Assembly: GCF_016650695.1 (NCBI RefSeq)
Contig: NZ_JAEKFH010000005.1
Span: 496,001 to 560,000, forward strand
Source of the DNA: Pseudomonas sp. TH41
Lineage (GTDB): Bacteria; Pseudomonadota; Gammaproteobacteria; Pseudomonadales; Pseudomonadaceae
DNA length: 64,000 nt
Reading direction: 5' to 3'
Below the pieces are notes generated by a model. The model searched no databases and was not told the origin of the DNA. It saw only the letters and a program-made list of their open reading frames with translations. The position numbers were made by a program, and so were the translations under genes. The number at the start of each line of letters is the position of its first letter. Position 1 is the stretch's first letter. Below, in pieces: positions 24,315-32,760 of this stretch.

Positions 24315-25064
24315 TCACTGCACCGGTAAGAAATTCAAAAACAGCAAACTCTGCGCGTAATTCAAACCGATTCGCCGGTAACGCTCGTCGAGCATTTGTG
24401 TCAGCAAGTCCAACCGCGCAACAATCTTGCCGAACTCCACGGCAAAACTCAGGTTGCTGCCCTCCTCCGAGATTTCATTGGAGAACAGCATCGGTTCGCC
24501 GTTCCTGTTTTGCCGTTGGCTCAATATCCAGGTGGCTGTCTCGATGTTACGCGCGGCGTTGCTGACGAACGTCGGGTTGATGGCGTCTGTCATGTAGAAC
24601 TCCAGCCGATTGCCGTGGGCCGTGACCAACATGCTGCCGATGGCATAGATAAAGGCGCCGACGCGGTCACCGAGGAATTGCGGACTCATGGCATATCTCA
24701 ACGCCGCCAGGTCTTTTTTACCGCCCAGGGTCGGGAGCGGCTGTTGCAGTTCGATAGCCATGCGCACTTGCTGTCCAGCGATGCGGGCGTCGAGGAAACC
24801 GGATTTTTTCAGCTCTTCGGGGTTTCGCAGGTAAAGCTTGCTCATCAGCAGGTAGAGGCTGTCGAGGTTATCGCGCATCGTCAGCGTCGCCATGCGATCA
24901 ACGCTGGTCTGGAGGAATTCCTGGGGTTGGCCTTCGCGGAACTGGCTGACGATGTCCCGGCCTTGCTGCTGGCTGCAACCGTCGGCAAAGAGCATCGACA
25001 CGCAGGCCAGCACCAGGCAATGGCGACGGATTGGCGGGGCGATGAGGGGTAAAACTCGAGCCAT
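24315..25064 (-). CDS. Putative lipoprotein of unknown function
   Basis: 249 residues. The N-terminus is signal-like: basic PPIRRH, apolar CLVLACVSMLF, then ADGC, which could be an atypical lipobox with Cys30. The rest is soluble and mainly helical (QFREGQPQEFLQTSVDRM; LYLLMSKLYLRNPEELKKSG; EFGKIVARLDLLTQMLDERYR) without any motif I recognise. If lipidated, Asp next to the cleavage site rather than at +2 gives no clear sorting hint. The ATG at 25064 is chosen because the signal follows directly. REPs flank the gene on both sides. Confidence 0.65.
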   Translation of the reverse strand: MARVLPLIAPPIRRHCLVLACVSMLFADGCSQQQGRDIVSQFREGQPQEFLQTSVDRMATLTMRDNLDSLYLLMSKLYLRNPEELKKSGFLDARIAGQQVRMAIELQQPLPTLGGKKDLAALRYAMSPQFLGDRVGAFIYAIGSMLVTAHGNRLEFYMTDAINPTFVSNAARNIETATWILSQRQNRNGEPMLFSNEISEEGSNLSFAVEFGKIVARLDLLTQMLDERYRRIGLNYAQSLLFLNFLPVQ

Positions 25065-25240
25065 GGGCACTTGAACTTGGGCATGGGCCTGAAGTGGGGA
25101 TCGCCGCAGGCAGGCCAAGGGTAGAGCGGTGAATCCTGAAAAAGTGCAGTGCCGACGGTCCGTAAGCAGTCGTCACCTGGGCCAACTCACCGCCGATGTC
25201 AGCGAAATTCTCGCTTCGACGAGTTCTCGGCTCAATAAAG

Positions 25241-25322
25241 ATCAAAAGATCGCAGCCTTCGGCAGCTCCTACGGGGGTATTGAGTCCCCTGTAGGAGCTG
25301 CCGAAGGCTGCGATCTTTTGAT
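25241..25322. repeat. REP palindrome (AAAAGATCGCAGCC type)
   Basis: ATCAAAAGATCGCAGCCTTC continuing GGCAGCTCCTAC, with its complement around a 17-base centre. Lies upstream of the aldo/keto reductase gene. Confidence 0.88.
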
Positions 25323-25395
25323 TTAAAAGGGGAACCTCAGGGCTATTCTGCTGCCAACCGGAGAGCATTCATCGATTCAAAATAAGGAGGTTTTC

Positions 25396-26217
25396 ATGCG
25401 AACCCTCGAACTGGCCGGCGTCAACGTACCGGTCATCGGCCAGGGCACTTGGCGCATGGGTGAGGATCCCACCCGACGCACTCAGGAAGTCGCCGCACTG
25501 CGCCTGGGCATCGAGCTGGGCATGACCCTGATCGATACCGCTGAAATGTACGCCGAAGGTGGCGCCGAGGACGTGGTGGGCGAAGCCATCGCCGGTCGGC
25601 GTGACAACGTCTTTCTTGTCAGCAAGGTCTACCCGCACAACGCCAGCAGCACCGGCATCCCTCAGGCGTGCGAGCGCAGCCTGCAGCACCTGAAGACCGA
25701 TTACATCGATTTGTACTTGCTGCACTGGCGTGGCCAGTATCCCCTGGAAGAAACCGTCGAAGCCTTCGAACGCTTGCGCGATGCCGGCAAAATCGGCCGC
25801 TGGGGCGTGTCCAATTTTGACGTGGATGACTTGCAGGAATTGGCCTCACCGGCCTGTGCCACCAATCAGGTGCTCTACAATTTGGAAGAGCGTGGCATCG
25901 AATTCGATCTGCTGCCCTGGTGCCAACAGCATCAGCTTGCGCTCATGGCCTACTGTCCGATCAGCCAGGGTGGGCATATGCTGGTCAATTCGACACTCAA
26001 GCAGGTGGCGGCCCGTCACGGGGTGACGCCGGCTCAGGTAGCGCTGGCATGGATCCTGCGTCAGGACGCTGTGATCGCCATCCCCAAAGCGGTCCGGCCT
26101 GAGCATGTGCAGCTCAATGCGCAAGCGGCGCAATTGCAGCTTCACACGGGGGATCTGGAGGCGCTGGACCACGCGTTTCGCGCGCCACAACGCAAACAGC
26201 GGTTGGCCATGGTCTGA
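25396..26217 (+). CDS. Aldo/keto reductase
   Basis: 273-residue NADPH-dependent (beta/alpha)8 oxidoreductase. The tetrad is visible: Asp in LIDTAEMY, Tyr in the same motif, Lys in LVSKVYPHN and His in YLLHWRGQYP. The cofactor-binding C-terminal part contains AIPKAVRPEHVQLNA. The short length and GTWRMGEDP start resemble the 2,5-diketogluconate reductase-like members. The start is fixed by AAGGAGG 6-7 bases before the ATG. The next gene follows 30 bases later on the same strand. Confidence 0.9.
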   Translation: MRTLELAGVNVPVIGQGTWRMGEDPTRRTQEVAALRLGIELGMTLIDTAEMYAEGGAEDVVGEAIAGRRDNVFLVSKVYPHNASSTGIPQACERSLQHLKTDYIDLYLLHWRGQYPLEETVEAFERLRDAGKIGRWGVSNFDVDDLQELASPACATNQVLYNLEERGIEFDLLPWCQQHQLALMAYCPISQGGHMLVNSTLKQVAARHGVTPAQVALAWILRQDAVIAIPKAVRPEHVQLNAQAAQLQLHTGDLEALDHAFRAPQRKQRLAMV

Positions 26218-26247
26218 GCCATCGCGGTTCCATCAGAGGGCTTCTGT

Positions 26248-26718
26248 ATGAGAAGCACTGATCAGTTGGACCCCTTTAATCTGCAACGTTTTGTCCTGGC
26301 GCAGGCCCCGGTGTTCGAACGGGTTAAGGAAGAACTGAGCGCCGGCAAGAAACGCCGACACTGGATGTGGTTCATTTTTCCGCAGATTGCCGGCCTCGGC
26401 GCCAGTGAAATGTCCCGCCATTTCGCCATTGCTTCCGCTAACGAAGCGGCGGCGTACCTGGCTCATCCCCTGCTGGGCGCACGCTTGCGAACGTGCACGG
26501 AGTTGGTGCTGAACGTCCAGCAAGGCTCGATTGCCGATATTTTCGGTCATCCCGACGACCTCAAGTTTCACTCATCGATGACGCTGTTCGCCCAGTTCGC
26601 CCCCGAAGGCAGCCCGTTTCATACGTCGCTGGAGCGCTACTTTCACGGCATACAGGATGACTGGACACTCTCGCTGCTGGACTCAAAACAGGCCCAGCTG
26701 CCCACCAATCAAGGTTGA
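26248..26718 (+). CDS. DUF1810 family protein
   Basis: 156 residues of the DUF1810 family, whose signature is seen in DPFNLQRFVLAQAPVF, RHWMWFIFPQIAGLG and HPLLGARLRTC. Function is unknown. It probably forms an operon with the aldo/keto reductase. Its 3' end overlaps the 3' end of convergent polB by 36 bases, so the last eleven codons of the two genes are antisense to each other. Confidence 0.85.
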   Translation: MRSTDQLDPFNLQRFVLAQAPVFERVKEELSAGKKRRHWMWFIFPQIAGLGASEMSRHFAIASANEAAAYLAHPLLGARLRTCTELVLNVQQGSIADIFGHPDDLKFHSSMTLFAQFAPEGSPFHTSLERYFHGIQDDWTLSLLDSKQAQLPTNQG

Positions 26719-29046
26719 AAAGTCGTCATCCACAAACGGCAATATGGCGTCCGCCACCGGTTGCAGCTGCCGTGTGACGTAATGGTCGTAGTCGATGGGC
26801 GCACTGCGGACTTCCAGCGGCTCGGGACCGGCGACGGTGATCACATAACTGATCCAGCCACCGTTCTGGTATTGCCGCGGCCGCCCCTGCCGGTCGTTGT
26901 AGTCATCGGCCATGCGCGCTGCTCGCACGTGCGGCGGTACGTTGCGCTGATAGTCATCAAGGGTGCGGCGCAGACGCTTGCGGTAGATCAGACGGTCATC
27001 GAATTCACCGGCCAGGGTTTTGCGCACGTAGTCGCGCACGTAGTCCTGATAGGGCTTGCGATGGAAAATCCGCGAATACAGCTCTTGCTGGAATTGCCGG
27101 GCCAGCGGCGACCAGTCGGTGCGCACGGTTTCCAGCCCCTTGTAGACCATTTCATCGCTGCCATCGGCGCGAGTGACGAGCCCGGCATAGCGCTTCTTGC
27201 TGCCCTCCTCCGCCCCCCGAATAGTCGGCATCAGAAAGCGTTTGTAGTGGGTTTCGAACTGCAATTCCAGGGCACTTTCCAGCCCATATTCCTGCCGTAC
27301 ATGCTCGCGCCACCATTGGTTGACGTGGTCCACCAGCGCGTGACCAATCTTCGCCGCCTCTTCCTGGCCGTGGGCGCGGCGTAGCCAGACGAAGGTCGAG
27401 TCGGTGTCGCCGTAAATCACGGTGTGGCCCTGGGCTTCGATCAGCTGTCGGGTGCGCAGCATGATCTCGTGCCCACGCAAGGTAATGGACGACGCCAGAC
27501 GTGTATCGAAGAAGCGGCAGCCGCTGGAGCCGAGCACGCCATAGAACGCGTTCATGATGATCTTTAGCGCTTGGGACAGCGGTGCGTTGTATTCGCGCTT
27601 GGCGGTTTCGCGACCTTGCGCGACGCGGGCCACGATGGCGGGCAGGCAATGCCGGGTCCTGGAAAAACGCGCGCCACGGAAACCGGGCACGGACTCGCTG
27701 TCTTCGGGATGCTTGAGTCCCTCGATCAGCCCTACCGGATCAATCAGGAAGGTGCGAATGATCGACGGATAAAGGCTTTTGTAGTCAAGCACCAGCACCG
27801 ATTCGTAGAGCCCGGGTTGCGAGTCCATGACAAAACCACCGGGGCTGGCTTGTGGTGGTCGGCCGCCGAGATTGGGCGCGACGAAACCCTGGCGGTGCAT
27901 CAGCGGCATGTAGAGATGGGTGAACGCCGCCACTGAACCGCCGCTGCGATCTGCCGGCAGACCGGTGACACTGGCCCGCTCCAGCAGAAACGTCAGCAAT
28001 TGGGTCTTGGCAAAGATCCGCGTGACCAGTTCGCAATCCTTGAGGTTGTACTTGGCCAGCGCCGGTTTGTCCTCGGCGAACAGGCGATTGATTTCATCCA
28101 TGCGCTGGTACGGCGTGCTGATCGCCTTGCCCTCGCCGAGCAGGGTCTGCGCGACATTTTCCAGGCTGAACGAAGGGAAGCTCCAGGTCGCCGAGCGCAG
28201 GGACTCGATACCGTCGATGATCAATCGGCCAGCGGCCGAGGCGAAGTAATGGTTGCGGCTGCCGTGCTCACGCCACTGCATTTCCTCGCCGCCACGCCCA
28301 AGTTTTAGCGGCACCGCCAAGCGTCGGGCGTGTTCGTGCAGCACCCGCAAATCGAACTGCACGAGGTTCCAGCCGATGATCGCGTCGGGGTCGTGCCGGG
28401 CAAACCATTCGTTGAGTCTTTTCAGCAGCAGGGTTCGGGAGTCGCAGTACTCGAGCTGGAAATCCACACCGGAGTCGTCGCCATTGGGCGGGCCAAGCAT
28501 GTAAACCTGGCGCTCACCGCAGCCTTCCAGCGCAATGGAATACAGCTCGCCTTGGGCGGTGGTTTCGATGTCCAGGGAGACCAGCTTCAATGTTGGGCGA
28601 TAATCGGGGGCGGGTTTCATCTGCGCATCGAGCAGCAGGCCCTCGGCATTCGGTGTGCCACCGAAGATGACCGGCGCCGTGATGAATCGCTCCATCATGT
28701 AGCGCTCTGGCGGGCGAACATCGGCTTCGAACATATCCACGCCAGACTTGCGTAGCGCGGTTTCCAGTCGCATCAACTGACCATGTTGCTGGCAATACAG
28801 GCCGAGCACCGGACGGTGCTCGAAATCCAGCAATGCCAACGGCCGCAGCTCGACGTTTTTTTCGCCGCGCAATACCTGTTCAGCCGGCTTACGCTGCGCC
28901 GCTGGAATGAACGCCACCGACGGCTGGTGAGGCAGGCGGATTCGCTGGGGACCGCTATCGGTCGCCAGCCAGAACTCGACTTCCGTGCCGGCCGGGGTAT
29001 CGCGCCAATGCCGGGTCAGGACGAAGCCCTGCTGTAAATCCACCAC
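26683..29046 (-). CDS. polB: DNA polymerase II
   Basis: 787-residue family B polymerase used in replication restart and translesion synthesis. The 3'-5' exonuclease domain (about 150-360) has the SLDIETT motif and GWNLVQFDLRVL. The polymerase domain has DYKSLYPSIIRTF (motif A), KIIMNAFYGVLGSSGCRFFD (motif B) and YGDTDSTFVWL with both catalytic Asp (motif C). Length matches E. coli PolB. The start is one of two adjacent GTG codons (29046 or 29043), preceded by TTGAGGTTGCA. Expected to be LexA-regulated, but I saw no clear SOS box in the short upstream gap. Confidence 0.95.
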   Translation of the reverse strand: MVDLQQGFVLTRHWRDTPAGTEVEFWLATDSGPQRIRLPHQPSVAFIPAAQRKPAEQVLRGEKNVELRPLALLDFEHRPVLGLYCQQHGQLMRLETALRKSGVDMFEADVRPPERYMMERFITAPVIFGGTPNAEGLLLDAQMKPAPDYRPTLKLVSLDIETTAQGELYSIALEGCGERQVYMLGPPNGDDSGVDFQLEYCDSRTLLLKRLNEWFARHDPDAIIGWNLVQFDLRVLHEHARRLAVPLKLGRGGEEMQWREHGSRNHYFASAAGRLIIDGIESLRSATWSFPSFSLENVAQTLLGEGKAISTPYQRMDEINRLFAEDKPALAKYNLKDCELVTRIFAKTQLLTFLLERASVTGLPADRSGGSVAAFTHLYMPLMHRQGFVAPNLGGRPPQASPGGFVMDSQPGLYESVLVLDYKSLYPSIIRTFLIDPVGLIEGLKHPEDSESVPGFRGARFSRTRHCLPAIVARVAQGRETAKREYNAPLSQALKIIMNAFYGVLGSSGCRFFDTRLASSITLRGHEIMLRTRQLIEAQGHTVIYGDTDSTFVWLRRAHGQEEAAKIGHALVDHVNQWWREHVRQEYGLESALELQFETHYKRFLMPTIRGAEEGSKKRYAGLVTRADGSDEMVYKGLETVRTDWSPLARQFQQELYSRIFHRKPYQDYVRDYVRKTLAGEFDDRLIYRKRLRRTLDDYQRNVPPHVRAARMADDYNDRQGRPRQYQNGGWISYVITVAGPEPLEVRSAPIDYDHYVTRQLQPVADAILPFVDDDFSTLIGGQLGLF

Positions 29047-29136
29047 TGCAACCTCAAATCTGATTCAGGTCGCAATTCTACGCGTGCCCGCCCTGAAAAG
29101 ATCGCCGCCCGCTGCGGATCGGTGCTATGCCTGTCT

Positions 29137-29227
29137 CCCCTGTAGGAGCGAGCTTGCTCGCGATGGAGTGTCAGCTAAACAAGGTGTCGACTGACACTCC
29201 ATCGCGAGCAAGCTCGCTCCTACGGGG
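29137..29227. repeat. REP palindrome (GTAGGAGCGAGC type), near-perfect
   Basis: CCCCTGTAGGAGCGAGCTTG extends through GCGATGGAGTGTCAG, with its complement around about 16 bases. It lies between the 5' side of polB and the end of the chemoreceptor gene. Confidence 0.9.
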
Positions 29228-29236
29228 GTTGCGGTG

Positions 29237-30919
29237 TCAGATACGAAACTGCCCGACCAGTTTGCCCAGGCGCTGACCGAGCTCGGCGAGGCTGCGGGAG
29301 GTTTGGGCGCCAAGCTGGGTTTCGTCGGCGACGTTGTCCACGGCCGCGGCAATCTGATGCACGCTGCGGTTGATCTCCTCGGCCACGGCGGTCTGCTCTT
29401 CGGCGGCGCTGGCAATCTGGGCGTTCATCGAGTTAATGGTGGCGATCAACTGAGCCATGGTATCGAGCGAGGCGCCCGCCTCGTTGGCCTGGGCCGACGT
29501 GCCGTCGCCGGCCTCGCTGGATCGGCGCATCGCCTCCACTGCCGATTGGGTGCCGGCCTGCAAACGGTCGATCATGCCCTGGATTTCCTGGGTGCTGATT
29601 TGCGTGCGACTGGCCAGCGCTCGAACTTCGTCCGCCACCACGGCAAACCCTCGGCCGGCCTCACCGGCCCGGGCTGCTTCGATGGCCGCGTTGAGCGCCA
29701 GGAGGTTGGTCTGATCGGCAATCGAGCGGATCACCCCCAGCACGCTGACAATCGACGACACGTCTTTTTGCAGGCTGTCGAGGGACACGCCGCTGCTGCG
29801 AATGTCATCCACCAACGCATGAATCTTCACAATGCTGCCCGCGACCACACGCTTGGCAGCCTGGCCTTCTTCGTCGGTCTGCTGGGCAGCCACCGCCGCG
29901 TTTTGCGCGCTCTTGGCGACTTCCTGCGCGGCGGCCGACATTTCGTTGATCGCCGTGGCGACCTGATCGGTTTCGTGACGCTGACGCTCCATCGCCTGAT
30001 CCGAGCGCTGGGCCTGGTCAGAGACCTGATTCACCAGCCCGGTCAGTTGCGACGTCATTTCAGTGATCTGACGCACCAGGCCGTGGATCTTGTCGACGAA
30101 ACGGTTGAACGAGCCGGCCAGCTCACCGAGTTCGTCCTGACGGGTGATGGTCAAGCGCCGGGTCAGGTCGCCCTCGCCCGCCGCGATGTCGTCAAGGTTG
30201 GCTTTCATCAGGTTCAGCGGACGCAGAATGGTGTTGGCCAGCAGCATCCCGACAGCGGCGATCACCAGCAACATCACGGCGGCGAGGCCGGCAATGGTTA
30301 ACACCACGCCCTCCATCCGCGCCTGCACCTTGGCCTCAACCAGCGCGACTTGTGCCTCGATACCGTCGAGGTTCACCGACGTACCGACTGCCATGTCCCA
30401 CTTTGACAGGTATTCGGTGTAACCCAGTTTGGGTACCAGCACCTGGCTGTTGCCGGGCAACGGCGAACTGTATTGCAGGTAATGGGTGCCGTCCTTCGCG
30501 ACGTTCACCAGGTCGCGGTTGACATAGACACCGTTCGGATCGCGGTTGTCCTTGAAGCTCTGGCCCACGCCTTCGGGACTGTTGGCCTTGAACAGGCGCA
30601 CGGTGTTGGAGTCGTAGCCAAAGAAATAGCCTTCCTTGCCATAGGTGATACTCGACAGCAACTTGATCACCTGGGCCCGCGCCGCGTCATCGCCGGGAGC
30701 AGCGGCGTCGTAGAGCGGTCTGATCGTGGTCATGGCCACGGCAACGTAACTTTGCAGGGTCGCCTTGGCATCGCTGAGCAGACGCTGGCGCGTTTCCTCG
30801 ACTTCCTTGTGAGCCTGTTCCTGAAGAATGAACAACGTGGCCAGGCTGATGACCAGCGCAAAGAGCAACACCGGGAGAACGGCAAGGGACAGGACTTTGG
30901 CCTTCAGGCTCATGCGCAT
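29237..30919 (-). CDS. Methyl-accepting chemotaxis protein, single-Cache type
   Basis: 560 residues: membrane segment about 10-32, a periplasmic single Cache domain (about 35-185, YGKEGYFFGYDSN and YLQYSSPLPG), membrane segment about 200-222, HAMP (about 222-275) and the cytoplasmic coiled-coil signalling domain with the invariant hairpin tip NLLALNAAIEAARAGEAGRG. Small molecules such as carboxylates are typical ligands of this Cache type, but the ligand is not known. Start at 30919 has AAGAG upstream. No CheR pentapeptide is present at the C-terminus (LGKLVGQFRI). Confidence 0.92.
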   Translation of the reverse strand: MRMSLKAKVLSLAVLPVLLFALVISLATLFILQEQAHKEVEETRQRLLSDAKATLQSYVAVAMTTIRPLYDAAAPGDDAARAQVIKLLSSITYGKEGYFFGYDSNTVRLFKANSPEGVGQSFKDNRDPNGVYVNRDLVNVAKDGTHYLQYSSPLPGNSQVLVPKLGYTEYLSKWDMAVGTSVNLDGIEAQVALVEAKVQARMEGVVLTIAGLAAVMLLVIAAVGMLLANTILRPLNLMKANLDDIAAGEGDLTRRLTITRQDELGELAGSFNRFVDKIHGLVRQITEMTSQLTGLVNQVSDQAQRSDQAMERQRHETDQVATAINEMSAAAQEVAKSAQNAAVAAQQTDEEGQAAKRVVAGSIVKIHALVDDIRSSGVSLDSLQKDVSSIVSVLGVIRSIADQTNLLALNAAIEAARAGEAGRGFAVVADEVRALASRTQISTQEIQGMIDRLQAGTQSAVEAMRRSSEAGDGTSAQANEAGASLDTMAQLIATINSMNAQIASAAEEQTAVAEEINRSVHQIAAAVDNVADETQLGAQTSRSLAELGQRLGKLVGQFRI

Positions 30920-30997
30920 GACGTTCACTCTTTTGATTTTATTGGCGTGGTTAAAGGCTTTAACGGCAGGCCAATTCAAAAGTTGAACACCGTTACT

Positions 30998-31078
30998 GTA
31001 GGAGCGAGCTTGCTCGCGATGGTGTGTCAGCTACATTTGAGTCGACTGACACACCATCGCGAGCAAGCTCGCTCCTAC
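30998..31078. repeat. REP palindrome (GTAGGAGCGAGC type), near-perfect
   Basis: GTAGGAGCGAGCTTGCTCGC continuing GATGGTGTGTCAG and its complement; nearly identical to the copies at 24225 and 42770. Confidence 0.9.
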
Positions 31079-31092
31079 AAGGGGATATGTGT

Positions 31093-32415
31093 TTAGAGCA
31101 CCATCGCTGCCACCCAACCGAACACCAGCAGTGGCAGGTTGTAGTGCAGGAAGGTCGGGACGACGGTGTCCCAGATGTGGTGATGCTGGCCATCGATGTT
31201 CAGGCCGGAGGTCGGGCCGAGGGTCGAGTCCGAGGCGGGCGACCCCGTGTCACCCAACGCCCCAGCGGTACCGACGATGCAAACGATCGCCATCGGGCTA
31301 AACCCCAGTTGCACGCACAACGGCACAAAGATCGCCGCCAGAATCGGCACGGTGGAGAACGACGAACCAATGCCGATGGTCACCATCAACCCCACCAGCA
31401 ACATCAGCAATGCACCAATGGACCGGCTGTGATCAATCCACGCGGCGGCGCTTTCGACCAGTGTGCGCACTTGCCCGGTGGCCTTGAGCACTTCGGCAAA
31501 ACCCGAGGCGGCGATCATGATGAAACCGATCATCGCCATCATCTTCATGCCTTCGGTGAACAGGTCGTCTGTTTCACGCCACTTCACAATCCCCGAGACA
31601 GAAAAGATCAGAAAACCGGCCAACGCACCGATGATCATTGAATCCAGCAGCAACTGGATAATGAACGCCGCCGCAATGGCCAGCCCGGCAATGCCCAGGG
31701 TCATCGGGTTGTAGGCGATGCTGACCTGCTCCACCTGCTCGATCTTCGCCAGATCGTAGACGCGTTGTTTGCGGTAGCTGAAGAACACCGCCACCAACAA
31801 GCCGAAGACCATCCCCATCGCCGGAATCGCCATCGCGTGCATGACGTTGATCTGGCTGATGTCCACGCCGCTCTTGCTGACATTGGCCAGCAGAATCTGG
31901 TTCAGAAAGATATTGCCGAAACCGACAGGAAAGACCATGTACGGCGTGATCAAGCCGAAGGTCATGACGCAGGCGATCAAGCGGCGGTCCAGTTGCAGCT
32001 TGGTCAGCACGTATAAAAGCGGCGGAACCAACAGCGGAATGAACGCGATATGTATCGGCAAAATGTTCTGCGAAGCGATGGCCACCACCCACAGCAAGCC
32101 AATCAGCAGCCATTTGACCTGCCGGCCACCGCTGGCGTGCTGGCGGTCGACCATCGCCAACGCCTTGTCCGCCAGCGCGTGAGCCAGGCCGGACTTGGCA
32201 ATGGCGACCGCGAAGGCACCCAGCAGCGCATAAGACAACGCCACCGTCGCCCCATTGCCCAGACCACTGTTGAACGCTTTGAGTGTCGCGTCGATGCCCA
32301 GGCCACCGGTCAAACCACCCACCAGCGCGCCCACAATCAGCGCGATCACCACATGCACGCGGGACAGGCTGAGTATCAGCATGACGCCCACCGCGGCAAT
32401 TACTGCATTAATCAT
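31093..32415 (-). CDS. Na+/H+ antiporter family permease
   Basis: 440 residues, about eleven to twelve hydrophobic segments. It matches the Na+/H+ antiporter (NhaC-like, YuiF-type) family: LLGAFAVAIAKSGLAHALAD, ASQNILPIHIAFIPLLVPPLL, and the C-terminal GTAGALGDTGSPASDSTLGPT with conserved Asp and Ser/Thr. It could be a cation/proton antiporter or a sodium-coupled carrier of amino or carboxylic acids. The ATG at 32415 is the start of the first membrane segment. It lies between two chemoreceptor genes, one co-directional and one divergent. Confidence 0.82.
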   Translation of the reverse strand: MINAVIAAVGVMLILSLSRVHVVIALIVGALVGGLTGGLGIDATLKAFNSGLGNGATVALSYALLGAFAVAIAKSGLAHALADKALAMVDRQHASGGRQVKWLLIGLLWVVAIASQNILPIHIAFIPLLVPPLLYVLTKLQLDRRLIACVMTFGLITPYMVFPVGFGNIFLNQILLANVSKSGVDISQINVMHAMAIPAMGMVFGLLVAVFFSYRKQRVYDLAKIEQVEQVSIAYNPMTLGIAGLAIAAAFIIQLLLDSMIIGALAGFLIFSVSGIVKWRETDDLFTEGMKMMAMIGFIMIAASGFAEVLKATGQVRTLVESAAAWIDHSRSIGALLMLLVGLMVTIGIGSSFSTVPILAAIFVPLCVQLGFSPMAIVCIVGTAGALGDTGSPASDSTLGPTSGLNIDGQHHHIWDTVVPTFLHYNLPLLVFGWVAAMVL

Positions 32416-32760
32416 CGTTACCTCAAGGCAAACGGAATGAGTCCGGCCGGCAGTCTGCAAAGAGCCGCCAGCGGATTAAAGAATGGGTTTTATTAGAGGG
32501 CGCGCACTTTGCCGCAGAGTCGACTTGGTGTCAAAGCCGCAACACCTTGTATGTTGACCCGGAGAATGTAGGAGCGAGCTCGCTCGCGAAGGACTTAAGA
32601 GCAATGCGTTTATTCAGGAAGCTCGCGTTATCGTTAACGCCCTTCGCGAGCAAGCTCGCTCCTACAGGGGCGGTGGTTATTCGTTGGGGACCATAAAGAA
32701 AGCCGAATCACGGCCGCTACAGTGCAAAGTCTCAGATATATATCGAATAAGGACGTCTCC
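32416..32760. other. 345-base intergenic region with REP
   Basis: This gap between divergent genes contains the antiporter leader, the REP at 32568-32665 and the chemoreceptor promoter side. An AATAAGGACG ribosome site lies just before 32761. Apart from the REP I see no gene, RNA or clear promoter boxes. Confidence 0.6.
32568..32665. repeat. REP palindrome (GTAGGAGCGAGC type)
   Basis: GTAGGAGCGAGCTCGCTCGC and a complementary copy flank a centre with CGTTTATTCAGGAAGCTCGC, related to the centres at 18441 and 22088. Confidence 0.85.
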
